Source: WJMD01 sp964596015
GTDB lineage: Bacteria; Joyebacterota; Joyebacteria; Joyebacterales; Joyebacteraceae
NCBI GenBank assembly: GCA_964596015.1
Contig: CAZQSB010000016.1
Span: 1 to 46,376, forward strand
DNA: 46,376 nucleotides
Direction of reading: 5' to 3'
Each line of letters starts with the position of its first letter. The stretch's first letter is position 1. The notes under the pieces are model-generated. The model was not told where the DNA came from. It ran no database searches and saw nothing but the letters and a program-made list of their open reading frames with translations. The translations under genes and the position numbers were made by a program. Positions 30,874-40,111 of the stretch are shown piece after piece.

Positions 30874-32676
30874 ATGGGTGTTTTCCGTTCAACGAATCCT
30901 ACCGTTTTTGACGATGTAGATGGAATTATTGTTAACGAATCAGCTCCAAGCCCAAATATTAGGGGAGTAGCTGCAAATATTGCTATCCTTGTTGGCCAGT
31001 TTCAACGAGGAAGCGAGAATTTGACAGAAGTTGGTTCTATAGGTGAATTTCATGAGCTGTATGGAAAAGATGCTTCTTTTTCAGGCAACATTGCTCTTAA
31101 AAATAAAAAGTTTGGTCGGCTTAGAATTATCCGAGCGATTGCTTCAGATGCAGCCAAAGCTACAAAGGCTTTTGCATCGGGCGGCGTTGATCGGATTACG
31201 TTTACAGCCAAGCACAAAGGCGCTTATGGAAACAATATCAAAGTTAAAATCGAAAATTCAGGAGCTGATACTCGGCAGGTTACAACTGTTGAGGCAGTGG
31301 CTGATGTGGCCGATTCTTTGGATGGAACATATTTCTTACTTCCAGATAAAGACGGAACTGTGGCTTTTTGGTTTGATCATGGTGATACTGGTACTGCTGA
31401 ACCTGCTCATGGGGCAGATCGCTCTGTAGAGATTACAACGGTTTCTACTGGTGACGATGCCGAAACGGTTGCGGCTGCTGTTGCGGCTGCCATAGCGGCA
31501 GATTCTCAGTTTAGTACCTCGGTAAGCACTACAACAGTGACTGTTACTGATGCAGTAGGTGGAGCCAGAACTGGCGAAAGCGCCGGTGATAGTGGTTTTA
31601 CTGTTACTGTTGATACGGCAGGAGTAGAAGGCGGCGTTAAATATACTGTAAGAGATGATAACACTAACTCGGTACTTCCTGACGAAGTATATGATGTTGC
31701 AATAGGCAGCATAGACAGCTCTACGTTTAGTGCTTCTCAGATGGTTGATGTAACTGTAGATTCTACAGGAGCAGAGCCAGATTTAGCCAGTTTCACAGCT
31801 CTTGCAAGTGGATCGGACGGAACGATTGCTGATACTGATTATCAGTCAGCGATTGCCAAAGCAGAAGTAGAAGCGGCTGGAAACGTTATATTCTTAGATG
31901 AATATAATTCTATTCGCTCTGGTTATCTGAAAACTCACGTTGCCAATACCCAGGATAAAATGTGTATTATCGCAGGTCCAGAAGTACAAACCAGGGCCGA
32001 AGCGGTAACAGATGTTGCTAATTATCGTGACAGTGAAGGCAGGATTATTTATGCATATCCTTGGCTGGAAACAGTCATAGGTGGCACGAGGACATTTGTT
32101 TCTCCAGCCAGTTTTTATGCAAGTATTTTGTCACAGACTTCACCGCACATAGATCCAGCGTATACGGAAAATACGCAGTTTCTTGCAGGTGTTACTAATC
32201 TTAAGACAACTCTTACTCGCTCAGATTATATTCTTCTAAAAGACGCCGGTGTATCTGCTTTTGAATATGATGCAGACATTGGTTTCAAGGTAAAATCTGG
32301 CGTAGTAACCCAAATTGCCAACAGCTCGAAGGTTACTGTTCTTCGCAGACGTATGGCAGATTATCTTACGGCATCGGCTGCAAGATTTCTTAAGAACTAT
32401 CAGAATGCTGTTAACAGTGCCGAGAACCGAAGTGCCGTTAAAGGTGCTTTCTTAAATTTCATAGAAACCCAGGAATCTAACGGTATTTTACCTCGTGACA
32501 GTGAAGTTACTTCTGGGCTTGCTAAATTAGTAGACACCGAATCTTTGAACACGGACGTTACAATTGCAGCGGGCATGTTTAAGATTCTTTGGAAACAACG
32601 AATTTACTCTGCAATGCGCTTTATTGTACTCCAAGCTCAAATAGGCGAAAGTGTCGTTGTAACAGATGAAGGATAG
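30874..32676 (+). CDS. Contractile tail sheath protein
   Basis: A 600-residue sheath protein; it shows the phage is a contractile-tail type. The N-terminal part has IRGVAANIAILVGQFQRG, IGEFHELYGKD and GRLRIIRAIA. Residues about 140-255 are a Thr/Val-rich beta insertion on the outer surface. The C-terminal conserved domain has IIYAYPWLETV, FVSPASFYASIL, NTQFLAGVTNLKTTL and KVTVLRRRMADYLTA. AAGGAG precedes the start. Confidence 0.93.
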   Translation: MGVFRSTNPTVFDDVDGIIVNESAPSPNIRGVAANIAILVGQFQRGSENLTEVGSIGEFHELYGKDASFSGNIALKNKKFGRLRIIRAIASDAAKATKAFASGGVDRITFTAKHKGAYGNNIKVKIENSGADTRQVTTVEAVADVADSLDGTYFLLPDKDGTVAFWFDHGDTGTAEPAHGADRSVEITTVSTGDDAETVAAAVAAAIAADSQFSTSVSTTTVTVTDAVGGARTGESAGDSGFTVTVDTAGVEGGVKYTVRDDNTNSVLPDEVYDVAIGSIDSSTFSASQMVDVTVDSTGAEPDLASFTALASGSDGTIADTDYQSAIAKAEVEAAGNVIFLDEYNSIRSGYLKTHVANTQDKMCIIAGPEVQTRAEAVTDVANYRDSEGRIIYAYPWLETVIGGTRTFVSPASFYASILSQTSPHIDPAYTENTQFLAGVTNLKTTLTRSDYILLKDAGVSAFEYDADIGFKVKSGVVTQIANSSKVTVLRRRMADYLTASAARFLKNYQNAVNSAENRSAVKGAFLNFIETQESNGILPRDSEVTSGLAKLVDTESLNTDVTIAAGMFKILWKQRIYSAMRFIVLQAQIGESVVVTDEG

Positions 32677-32686
32677 GGAAGTTTAA

Positions 32687-33169
32687 ATGGCTAGAAGTCA
32701 GGATAAAAATATTCAGAAAGCCATTTGGTCGTATGAACAGCAGGTAAGCAGGTGTGGGAATAAAAAGAATCCTTACTATAAGCACTACGGTGCAAAAGGC
32801 TTGTCTGTTGAGTATTCTTGTAAGGAATTTATTAGTTGGTGGTTACAGGAAAAGTCTAATTTTAGAGGTAAGATACCTACTGTTAGTAGAATAGATCATG
32901 ATAAAGGGTATTCTTTCGATAATATAAAAATGGAAGATAAGGGTAAAAATACCGCCGAAAGAAATGTACGTGTTTGTTCTAGAGCAACTTTCGCTTTTAG
33001 GTATCCAACTTATGAATTTTTAGGCTTGTTTAGAAGCGGTAGAGCAGCAGCAAGGCATTTTGGTATAGCGCAGTGTGATGTTAGAAGAACTGTGAATTAT
33101 GAATATAAGCAAACACACGGTATGATTTTTAGGTCTAAATTTCCAGACTTAACATACTTAAGGATTTAA
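32687..33169 (+). CDS. HNH-type homing endonuclease, free-standing
   Basis: A 160-residue protein between sheath and tube genes, which are normally adjacent. YYKHYGAKGLSVEYSCKEF, then FISWWLQEK and VSRIDHDKGYSFDNIKMEDK, GKNTAERN fit the HNH family found in phage mobile genes (RIDH...NI pattern). The C-terminal 50 residues (GLFRSGRAAARHFGIAQCDV) look like a NUMOD-type helix-turn-helix. It is probably a selfish insertion that spares both neighbours. Confidence 0.8.
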   Translation: MARSQDKNIQKAIWSYEQQVSRCGNKKNPYYKHYGAKGLSVEYSCKEFISWWLQEKSNFRGKIPTVSRIDHDKGYSFDNIKMEDKGKNTAERNVRVCSRATFAFRYPTYEFLGLFRSGRAAARHFGIAQCDVRRTVNYEYKQTHGMIFRSKFPDLTYLRI

Positions 33170-33180
33170 GGAGTATTCTT

Positions 33181-33606
33181 ATGAGTGCATCTATTAGGGG
33201 CCATCAAGGCGTTATAAAGGTGTTCAAAAATAACCAAGAGCAGGCCGATATTGTTAATATCACCCGTGCCGAGGTTAACCAGGACTCTACTTTTATGCGT
33301 TCTTTTTACGTAGGACAGCAGACCCCAGAGGGTGACCAGTCTATTGAAGGTTGGTCAGGGAACATGGATCTGGAAGTAAAAGATGCGTCTGTTGATGAAT
33401 TCATTGATGCTCTTATTACGGACAATCTTAACGGCATCGGGGTAGCTGATTATGCTATAGTAATGACTGAATATTATCCAAATGGTACAAGCCAGTCACA
33501 TTATTATGCAGACTGTCAGTTTAAAATGTCTAAAACTCAGCCAGCTATGACTGAAAAAGTTACAAAACGGCTTGAGTTTCAGTGCTCGCGTCGATTACCT
33601 CTTTAA
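33181..33606 (+). CDS. Tail tube protein
   Basis: A 141-residue tube protein of the myovirus type. RGHQGVIKVFKNNQEQADIV, then the loop FYVGQQTPEGDQSIEGWSGN, LEVKDASVDEFIDALI and a final strand with RLEFQCSR. It follows the sheath and HNH genes and precedes the tail chaperone, as expected. Confidence 0.9.
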   Translation: MSASIRGHQGVIKVFKNNQEQADIVNITRAEVNQDSTFMRSFYVGQQTPEGDQSIEGWSGNMDLEVKDASVDEFIDALITDNLNGIGVADYAIVMTEYYPNGTSQSHYYADCQFKMSKTQPAMTEKVTKRLEFQCSRRLPL

Positions 33607-33621
33607 TTAAGAGGACGATAT

Positions 33622-33661
33622 AAAAGCCCCAATGCGCTCTTTGTGCCGTGGGGCTTTTTTA
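33622..33661 (+). terminator. Terminator after the tail tube gene
   Basis: AAAGCCCCA (33623-33631) pairs with TGGGGCTTT (33649-33657) followed by T to 33660. It probably gives high tube and sheath expression relative to downstream genes. Confidence 0.8.
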
Positions 33662-33687
33662 AAAATTCAAGGATGAAAGGATTTGTT

Positions 33688-34017
33688 ATGTCAGAGATGT
33701 ACCAAAGGGTTACATTAAAAACAGGTAAGATTGTTGTACTAAGACCGCTAGAGGTATCGCATTATGATACGGCTATAGAAGCCGCATGTCATAGGGCGGG
33801 GAACAATCAGAATCTTTTGGCTTATTACTCTCAAAAAGAAATTTTGAAGCAAATTATCGTTAAAGTAGGTGATAAGGAGCTTTCGGCAGCAGATAGAGAG
33901 CTTGTAGAAAAAGAATTTACTCCTACTGAGCATGCTCAAATTCTTTTAGTAATGAAAGAAATGTTGGGGGAAGCGGAAATGCCGAAGGTGGAAATGGTTC
34001 CTTCTGGAAACAAGTAG
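33688..34017 (+). CDS. Tail assembly chaperone (gpG-like), unshifted product
   Basis: About 109 residues. ATG 33688 has AAAGGA 7 bases upstream and is preferred to codons at 33643 or 33673, since those lie at or in the terminator. It has an N-terminal MYQRVTLKTGKIVVLRPLEV, then a helical core ending ILLVMKEMLGEAEMPKVEMV. It lies between tube and tape measure genes, the place of gpG/gpGT chaperones, and a -1 frame extension follows. Confidence 0.8.
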   Translation: MSEMYQRVTLKTGKIVVLRPLEVSHYDTAIEAACHRAGNNQNLLAYYSQKEILKQIIVKVGDKELSAADRELVEKEFTPTEHAQILLVMKEMLGEAEMPKVEMVPSGNK

Positions 34018-34139
34018 CTTGGGTTTGTAGATATACTTCCCTTCGGCCAGACGATATTTTTAAACTAAAGCTGTGGCAATTTAGATTGTTTTGTGAGCAT
34101 TTACAAGACATCTTGACACAAGAAAACGGGAAAAAATAA
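34005..34139 (+). CDS. -1 frame extension of the tail chaperone (gpT-like part)
   Basis: The -1 frame is open from 33930 to the TAA at 34137. After the likely shift at TGGAAAC (34005-34011) it reads KQVAWVCRYTSLRPDDIFKL followed by KLWQFRLFCEHLQD. It has no start codon or ribosome site of its own and its stop overlaps the tape measure ATG (TAATG). This is the classic gpG-T arrangement. The shift site is close to lambda's GGGAAAG but has T at the first position. Confidence 0.75.
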   Translation, partial: WKQVAWVCRYTSLRPDDIFKLKLWQFRLFCEHLQDILTQENGKK

Positions 34140-36091
34140 TGGCGGCTGCTCAAGTTTTTAAAGTTCTCACCGAATTTCGTTTTGAAGTAGGTCAAGCAGT
34201 GCTTGGCGCTAGATCCTTACAGAGCGAAGTTAAAAAAATATCAGATCTTGCAGACAATACCATGCTGTCACTCCAACGTCTTGGCATGGGTTTTCTTGCT
34301 CAAATGGGACTTATAAGGGGTGGGACTGTTAGTTTTTTGTCTCTTGCTACGGGAGCCTCTGAAAAGTTCTTAGCTGCACAGACTGCTTTAATGATGGTTA
34401 TGAGTTCCATTGGGGATAAGCTTACTCCCGAGATACAAAATTTTGAAATACGGGCAAATGCTGCAAAGAAAATTATCGAAGATCTTGTTGGAGTAGCGCG
34501 AGAATTTGCTATCCCTGAAGAATCTTTGTTCGGTATGACTAAGCTGCTTATTCCTGTGCTTGGCCAGATGGGTGCATTAGGCGCTAATTTTGAAAATGCG
34601 ATAGACTTATCAAGAAATGTGCTGAAGGCTGCTCCATTATTGGGTCTAGTGCCAGGATTGATTGAAGGACAATTGGTTGATATTGTGGCCGGTGCTTCTA
34701 GTGGTCAGGGTAGGCTTTGGGACAGGTTAGTTGGAGATACTCCGCAGTTTTCGCAGTTTGCTAAACGCGGGGGCGTAGCAGATTTTAATATGCTACCTGC
34801 TGCCAAGCGAGTGCAGTTATTGCGGGACGCTTTGTTCAGATTTACGAAAGATACTGAGGCGCTGGAGGCCAGGGTTAATTCTCTTAACGGCCAGATAACT
34901 ATTTTTAAGTCTTTGATACATGGATTTGATTCTATTTTAAGGCCATTGGGAGATTCTATAAAACAGCCTTTAATTCGTGCGTTGCAACTGACGAATCAAT
35001 TTTTAAAGACCCAAGGCAAGCAGTTAATAATTAATCTAACAAATTTTATAACTCCTTTAATAGAAAAACCTAGAAAATTTGTAATTACTTTGATGCAACT
35101 GTCTCGTTTAATAGATGATTTATCCCGCACAAGGGGAATGCTTCTTTTTGGTTCTATTATGACGGGGCTTTCTTTTGCAATAGGTAAGTTAACTAAAACG
35201 GCTGCATTTTTAAACCCTATAGTTGGACAAGTATCTGTTATGTTAGGGGTACTTGCTAATGTTTTGGGACAGGTGTTAAGTGGTCCCATTGCAGCCATTG
35301 TGGTTACTACTTTGAAATGGCTAGCTATACTTACTCCTTTAGTAGGTATACTGGCGGCTGTATTGGCGTATTTTGGCGTTTTGGGATCTGCTTTAACTTT
35401 TCTTTTAAGCAGTGTTCTTTTACCAATTATTGCGGCAATGGGATTGTTTCAACTTGTCTCCAGGGCAGTGGCTTATGCCAGGATTGCAGATCTTCAGGTA
35501 TTGCCTGCATTCATAGAAAGATTCATGGGTGTAATTACAAAGCTAAAGACTTCTTTTGTATTATTGCTCGATCCATTTATAACTGCTTTTGATACTTTTG
35601 CTGAGCTAATTTCTCCTTTATTTAGAATACATATTGGTGGAAGTCTTGTTCTGAGTGTTTTTGAAGGTATCGCGGATTTACTCAAGCTGTTAGCAGAATC
35701 TTTTGTAAATCTTCAGGCTGTTTTGAGCGGTTTTATGGAAATGATCTCTGAGATGGTTTTAATCTTGATGGATTTACCTAATTCTATAGATGATTTAATG
35801 TCAGGAAGAGCCTCGATGCAGGTCTTCGAAGCTTTCGGAAGAGAGTTTTCCAGGTTTAGAGAAGAAGCTTTTACCGGTATGATGCGAAAACAAGAGGATA
35901 TGGCCATTGTGCAGCAAAAAGTAGAAGTAGGAAAAGTGGAGATAAGAAACGAATTTCGTGAGAAACAAGAGCCAGACAGAATAGCTTTTACTATAAAAGA
36001 TCAATTAGCTAAAGCAGCAATGAATCCTACCCAGGGACGAGGCAGGACATCGAGCAGGGGGCTTGTAACGAGCTTTGCTGCTACTCAGTAG
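34139..36091 (+). CDS. Tape measure protein
   Basis: A 650-residue protein, helical with long hydrophobic stretches (about residues 380-440, IVVTTLKWLAILTPLVGILA and LTFLLSSVLLPIIAAMGLF). It runs through the tail tube, sets tail length and may enter the host membrane on infection. The N-terminal EFRFEVGQAVLGARSLQSEV is the usual start pattern. By the lambda scale (about 1.5 angstrom per residue) the tail would be near 95-100 nm. Confidence 0.9.
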   Translation: MAAAQVFKVLTEFRFEVGQAVLGARSLQSEVKKISDLADNTMLSLQRLGMGFLAQMGLIRGGTVSFLSLATGASEKFLAAQTALMMVMSSIGDKLTPEIQNFEIRANAAKKIIEDLVGVAREFAIPEESLFGMTKLLIPVLGQMGALGANFENAIDLSRNVLKAAPLLGLVPGLIEGQLVDIVAGASSGQGRLWDRLVGDTPQFSQFAKRGGVADFNMLPAAKRVQLLRDALFRFTKDTEALEARVNSLNGQITIFKSLIHGFDSILRPLGDSIKQPLIRALQLTNQFLKTQGKQLIINLTNFITPLIEKPRKFVITLMQLSRLIDDLSRTRGMLLFGSIMTGLSFAIGKLTKTAAFLNPIVGQVSVMLGVLANVLGQVLSGPIAAIVVTTLKWLAILTPLVGILAAVLAYFGVLGSALTFLLSSVLLPIIAAMGLFQLVSRAVAYARIADLQVLPAFIERFMGVITKLKTSFVLLLDPFITAFDTFAELISPLFRIHIGGSLVLSVFEGIADLLKLLAESFVNLQAVLSGFMEMISEMVLILMDLPNSIDDLMSGRASMQVFEAFGREFSRFREEAFTGMMRKQEDMAIVQQKVEVGKVEIRNEFREKQEPDRIAFTIKDQLAKAAMNPTQGRGRTSSRGLVTSFAATQ

Positions 36092-36099
36092 GATAAAAC

Positions 36100-37374
36100 A
36101 TGGTATTAGGATATGGTTTAAATACAGGCGGGGGCTGGGGAGATAAGCTTAGTAACCCATTAACCAAAGAGCTGGGTGGCGAGCTACGGGGAAATGATTT
36201 CCAAGCGGGCTTTGTTATCCAGGAGCTTAACCCAGAAGATGCTTTAAAACCTTTTGATGACAGACGAATAAACCTTGTCGGAAACCTGATGCCCAAGATC
36301 CCTTTTGAAACTTCCGGCGAGCAGTATATAAGTAAGAAATATTATCCAGGAAATCCCGAAGCGGCTGTACAGATCCTTGGACCTCGGGAATCAGATGTTA
36401 TCATTAGAGGGCGTTTTTATGCAAAACGTTATCCTAAACCTGAGAAATCATTTCTTGCAGGTCTTCCTGCCGTTGGTAGTTTCTTTGACGATGCTACTTC
36501 TTCGGACAGTGCCGATAGATATACTCTTCCTTATCAGCTATCAAAAGCTCTTGACGAGATGCGCCAGCGCGGTAATCCCGTAAAAATAACCTTAGGTGAA
36601 TGGGAGCGGTATGCTGTAATTACAAATACAGTATGGCGCATGAAAAAGCTAGGTGATATTGACTATGAGATTACCTTTGCCATAATCTCGATAAAAGAGC
36701 CTACAAAAGCCCCCATAATTGACGAAGTACCTGTATTTCCACCGGTAGAGCTTACTGCTCTTAATGAGCAATTAACCGGCCTACAGGCAGATATAGCGGC
36801 AAGAAGAATCCCAGGCAGTGTTCCTATAGGGTTATCCGATCTTTTAAACGATATCACAGGGACTATTGCAGGTGTGGTAAGTGGCGTCATTGATTTTGCC
36901 AACAGTATCATAGATCAAGCGGAAGATATCTCTGATTCTATGCAAAGAGCCATTGGTGTTGTGAAGTATGCAGAAGCTGAAGTTTCAAGAGGCAGGGGAA
37001 GATTGGCACAACTTTCTTATGCTGTGGAAACAGCGGGGTTTGATCTTGAAGATGATCAAAGACCGGCTGCTCTTCTTGGCTTACCCAATGACATCCCTAC
37101 AACGGACAGATACCAAACGAGCTGGGATATTTCCAAAGCAATTGGATATAGTAATGATTTTTCTAATTTTCTCAGGCAATTAAGAGAAAAGTTTACTAGG
37201 TATACAGAATCTGAACCATTGGCAAGGCATCTTACAAAGGGCGAGGAAAATCTACAGAACATTTCTCTTAGGTGGTACGGGACGGCAGATAATTGGAAAA
37301 ATATTTATGATCACAATAAGCTGACCTCTACCGTACTCGATAGAGGAAGAATTCTGGAGATACCGAAACTTTGA
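36100..37374 (+). CDS. Tail/baseplate protein with C-terminal LysM-like module
   Basis: A 424-residue protein between tape measure and hub. The N-terminal part has FETSGEQYISKKYYPGNPEA and ESDVIIRGRFYAKRYP, then TLGEWERYAVITNTVWRM, a beta domain like those of tail hub adaptors. The last 50 residues (LTKGEENLQNISLRWYGTAD, NWKNIYDHNKL, LDRGRILEIPKL) form a LysM-like fold as in gp53/XkdP proteins. It probably joins the tube end to the baseplate. Confidence 0.75.
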   Translation: MVLGYGLNTGGGWGDKLSNPLTKELGGELRGNDFQAGFVIQELNPEDALKPFDDRRINLVGNLMPKIPFETSGEQYISKKYYPGNPEAAVQILGPRESDVIIRGRFYAKRYPKPEKSFLAGLPAVGSFFDDATSSDSADRYTLPYQLSKALDEMRQRGNPVKITLGEWERYAVITNTVWRMKKLGDIDYEITFAIISIKEPTKAPIIDEVPVFPPVELTALNEQLTGLQADIAARRIPGSVPIGLSDLLNDITGTIAGVVSGVIDFANSIIDQAEDISDSMQRAIGVVKYAEAEVSRGRGRLAQLSYAVETAGFDLEDDQRPAALLGLPNDIPTTDRYQTSWDISKAIGYSNDFSNFLRQLREKFTRYTESEPLARHLTKGEENLQNISLRWYGTADNWKNIYDHNKLTSTVLDRGRILEIPKL

Positions 37375-38813
37375 CCTATTATTATCCACAGGCTGCTTTA
37401 AGCTTAAGAATACGTTTTGAAGATTTTGGGGCTTCAGACCCCTTAACTGGTAAGACGTTAGAATTTAATTGCATCCCCAAGGATGTGACTGTTTCTATTA
37501 ATGGGTATTCTAAAGCAGACACTTTTTCCTGTACACTTGATTATAAAAATTTTCCCTTTGATCCTAGAACTATTCGCTCCTTGGGAGTTAGCATATTTTT
37601 AGAAGACATCTTGGCACAAACTGAAGAAAGAAGCGGTGCTCCCAAACAGATTAAACCTGTACATAATTTAAAATTAAACCAATCCAATGCCATATTCTTA
37701 GGCTTTGCCGATGAGGATACGATAAGATTTGATGAAGAAAACAGGGAAATTAGCTTCGAAGGCCGAGATTTTACCTCACTTTTAATCGATACTCCTTGGG
37801 ATAGTAACCAGACTTTGCAAAAGAATACGTTTTTTGAAAACATGATTCAAAACATATTGGTTCGTCTTCCTTCTACGAAAGACATCAAAGTTGATCTTAG
37901 AAATATTGATGATATACCTCCTTTAGCAAAATTTGAACCTGATTATAATCCTTTGGCAGGGGAGAAAAACAGAAAGAAAAACGAAAGCTATTGGGATGTT
38001 ATCCAGGATTTAGCGAGACTTGCTGGTGTAATTATATTTATGGAGTTAGATAAATTAATTATAACTAAACCCCAGGCAATGTATGATAAGAAAAAAGTAA
38101 AACATTTTGTATGGGGTAAGAACCTAACGAATTTAGAGTTTAAACGTAACCTTGGACGTACCAAGGATTTTAACGTGAGCGTGAGGAGCCTTTTAATAGA
38201 GGACAAAAGGCCGGAACAAGTAGTTTTACCCAGAGACGGGACTTACGCTTGGTCTTTGAAAACAGGCATTCCTTTAAAAGATGTAGAAACAATTACCTAT
38301 GATACACACGGCAAGGAACAAAAAAGAGTAGCCCCTGCCGTAGCTATAAGGCTGTCTAATATCCAGGATAGAGACCATTTAATATCTGTGGGGGAGGGTA
38401 TTTTTGAGGAATATTCGCGTCAGCAGTTAAAGGGAACTTTAGAAACTGCTGATATGTTTGTTAAAATGGGTAAAGTTGAAGAGGGGCCGTTAAGGCAATT
38501 ATCTATTGCGCGACTAACCGATTTTGATGTTACTAAAATAAGGCAGGCTACAGCAATTCAAATAGGTATAGAAGATGAAGAGCTGAAAATGCTTAGAAAA
38601 CTAGGTAATAAAGAGCAAAAAGTAAACTATCTAGTTACTAGAGGATATAAAAAGAAAGTAGCTGAGGCGCTTGCTTCTGCTTTAGACAGGTTTTCTATGA
38701 CTTTTTATACTAATGCTATTGAATATAGATTATCTGCAAATGAGGGGTTTTCCTGTAATATTGAATTTATCAACTGGATAGAGCTTCCAGAAAAACTAGC
38801 GAGTTTTGGCTGA
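37371..38813 (+). CDS. Baseplate hub protein (gpD/gp27-like)
   Basis: A 480-residue protein that starts at a TTG overlapping the previous stop, with GGAG 11 bases upstream. Patterns FNCIPKDVTVSINGYSKADT, FSCTLDYKNFPFDP and EGRDFTSLLIDTPWD are those of the late control D/gp27 hub fold. It would form the trimeric hub on which the spike sits. The gene order hub, spike, gp25, gpJ supports it. Confidence 0.8.
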   Translation: MTYYYPQAALSLRIRFEDFGASDPLTGKTLEFNCIPKDVTVSINGYSKADTFSCTLDYKNFPFDPRTIRSLGVSIFLEDILAQTEERSGAPKQIKPVHNLKLNQSNAIFLGFADEDTIRFDEENREISFEGRDFTSLLIDTPWDSNQTLQKNTFFENMIQNILVRLPSTKDIKVDLRNIDDIPPLAKFEPDYNPLAGEKNRKKNESYWDVIQDLARLAGVIIFMELDKLIITKPQAMYDKKKVKHFVWGKNLTNLEFKRNLGRTKDFNVSVRSLLIEDKRPEQVVLPRDGTYAWSLKTGIPLKDVETITYDTHGKEQKRVAPAVAIRLSNIQDRDHLISVGEGIFEEYSRQQLKGTLETADMFVKMGKVEEGPLRQLSIARLTDFDVTKIRQATAIQIGIEDEELKMLRKLGNKEQKVNYLVTRGYKKKVAEALASALDRFSMTFYTNAIEYRLSANEGFSCNIEFINWIELPEKLASFG

Positions 38814-39481
38814 TGGGTATAAAGGGATTAGATTTAGAAGAGCTTCGCCAGATCTTCGAGGACAATAGAACTTGGATAGAGATAGGAAAAATCATCCAGG
38901 TTGCTCCAGCTCCTGATAGATCCTTGGTGCGAGTAAAGATTTCTATACTTCCCGATCAATACGAAGTAGTGGCCAGGATGAGCTGGGAATCTGTGGGACC
39001 AGACGCAGGGCTTTACAGCATGCCGTCTGTGGGAGATATGGTACTTGTCGGATATGCCGAGGGAGAACCAGACCAAGCCTTTGTAATTAAAAGGCTTTCT
39101 TCCAAAGAAGACACTTTTCCGATGCGAGCTTTACTCGGCGAATGCATATTTCAGGCACTTTCTGGACAGACTTTGAACCTATGTTCAGATTCTAAGATTC
39201 AGCTCGATAAAGGGGGACTTGTTCCAGGGAGCGAGCCTTTGGTTTTAGGAAATGTTTTAAAATCTGCATTAGGCGAATTTTATGATAAAGTTATAGAAGA
39301 GATCGATGCAATTATTTCGGGGCCGGTAGGTATAGATTCCATCGGTGGATCTGTGATTACTCACCCTACACTTGTCACTGCGCTTACGACAGTAAAAGCT
39401 GCTCTAACGCTGGCAAAAACTCAGTATGTATCGGTTTCGTCTACAAATATTGTAAGTCAACTTGGTTTTACGGAGAGGTAA
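38813..39481 (+). CDS. Baseplate spike protein (gpV/gp5-like)
   Basis: A 222-residue protein. The OB-fold region is IEIGKIIQVAPAPDRSLVRV, then LPDQYEVVARMSWESVGPDA and PSVGDMVLVGYAEGEPDQAF. The C-terminal half is a beta or coiled tip (LVLGNVLKSALGEFYDKVIE and a Thr/Ser-rich end). It would puncture the outer membrane. No lysozyme domain is present. Confidence 0.8.
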   Translation: MGIKGLDLEELRQIFEDNRTWIEIGKIIQVAPAPDRSLVRVKISILPDQYEVVARMSWESVGPDAGLYSMPSVGDMVLVGYAEGEPDQAFVIKRLSSKEDTFPMRALLGECIFQALSGQTLNLCSDSKIQLDKGGLVPGSEPLVLGNVLKSALGEFYDKVIEEIDAIISGPVGIDSIGGSVITHPTLVTALTTVKAALTLAKTQYVSVSSTNIVSQLGFTER

Positions 39482-39700
39482 ATGGCTCTTTCTAAAGCAA
39501 CTATGAAATCAACTATAAAATCCAAGATGGATACCTACATGGGATCTGCCGAGGATGATTCTAAGCGTGAAGATTTCGCAGAAGCCTTAGCGGACGCTAT
39601 GCTTCAGATATTAACAGCCCAGGCACAAGTGACAGGTAATACCGTTGTGGCAAGTGGCTCTAGTTCGGGCACATGGCCAACAACGGCTACGATAGGTTAG
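39482..39700 (+). CDS. Small baseplate-region protein, 72 residues
   Basis: A 72-residue protein beginning MALSKATMKSTIKSKMDTYM and ending in a Ser/Gly/Thr-rich tail. It starts at the base after the spike stop codon. Short proteins of this kind are often found between spike and gp25 genes. Role unknown. Confidence 0.6.
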   Translation: MALSKATMKSTIKSKMDTYMGSAEDDSKREDFAEALADAMLQILTAQAQVTGNTVVASGSSSGTWPTTATIG

Positions 39701-39704
39701 GGTA

Positions 39705-40109
39705 ATGGCGACTATTCAGCAGGTTCTGAAAACGGATATTAAACACCAAAAAGATTTTGTGAAAACAGATTCTGGTGGAGATATCCAGTCTATATCTGGG
39801 TTTGATAATATCAGAGAAGCCATTTTACGCCGGATTGTCACAGAGCCAGGAACTTTGATCCATCGGCCAGGGTACGGCATTGGGCTAAAGCATTTCCAGA
39901 ATGCTCCAATGACGCTTGCTACTCAGCAAGAAATTGCTAAACGTCTCCAGGAGCAACTTACACGAGACAGCAGGATAGCCTCGCTATTATCGGTTTCGGT
40001 AGAATCCGAGGACCGTACTCCTGAGAAGGCCGTGATTAATCTAAGTGTAAAACTGGAAGGTTATGACGAGCCACAAATGATAGAAATTCCCTTTGGAGAG
40101 GTATTTTAG
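39705..40109 (+). CDS. Baseplate wedge protein (gp25/gpW-like)
   Basis: A 134-residue member of the GPW/gp25 family. The signature is IREAILRRIVTEPGTLIHRP, then GYGIGLKHFQNAPM and a C-terminal beta strand pair. The EPG motif is diagnostic. It forms the inner wedge of the baseplate with the gpJ-like protein encoded next. Confidence 0.92.
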   Translation: MATIQQVLKTDIKHQKDFVKTDSGGDIQSISGFDNIREAILRRIVTEPGTLIHRPGYGIGLKHFQNAPMTLATQQEIAKRLQEQLTRDSRIASLLSVSVESEDRTPEKAVINLSVKLEGYDEPQMIEIPFGEVF

Positions 40110-40111
40110 AT

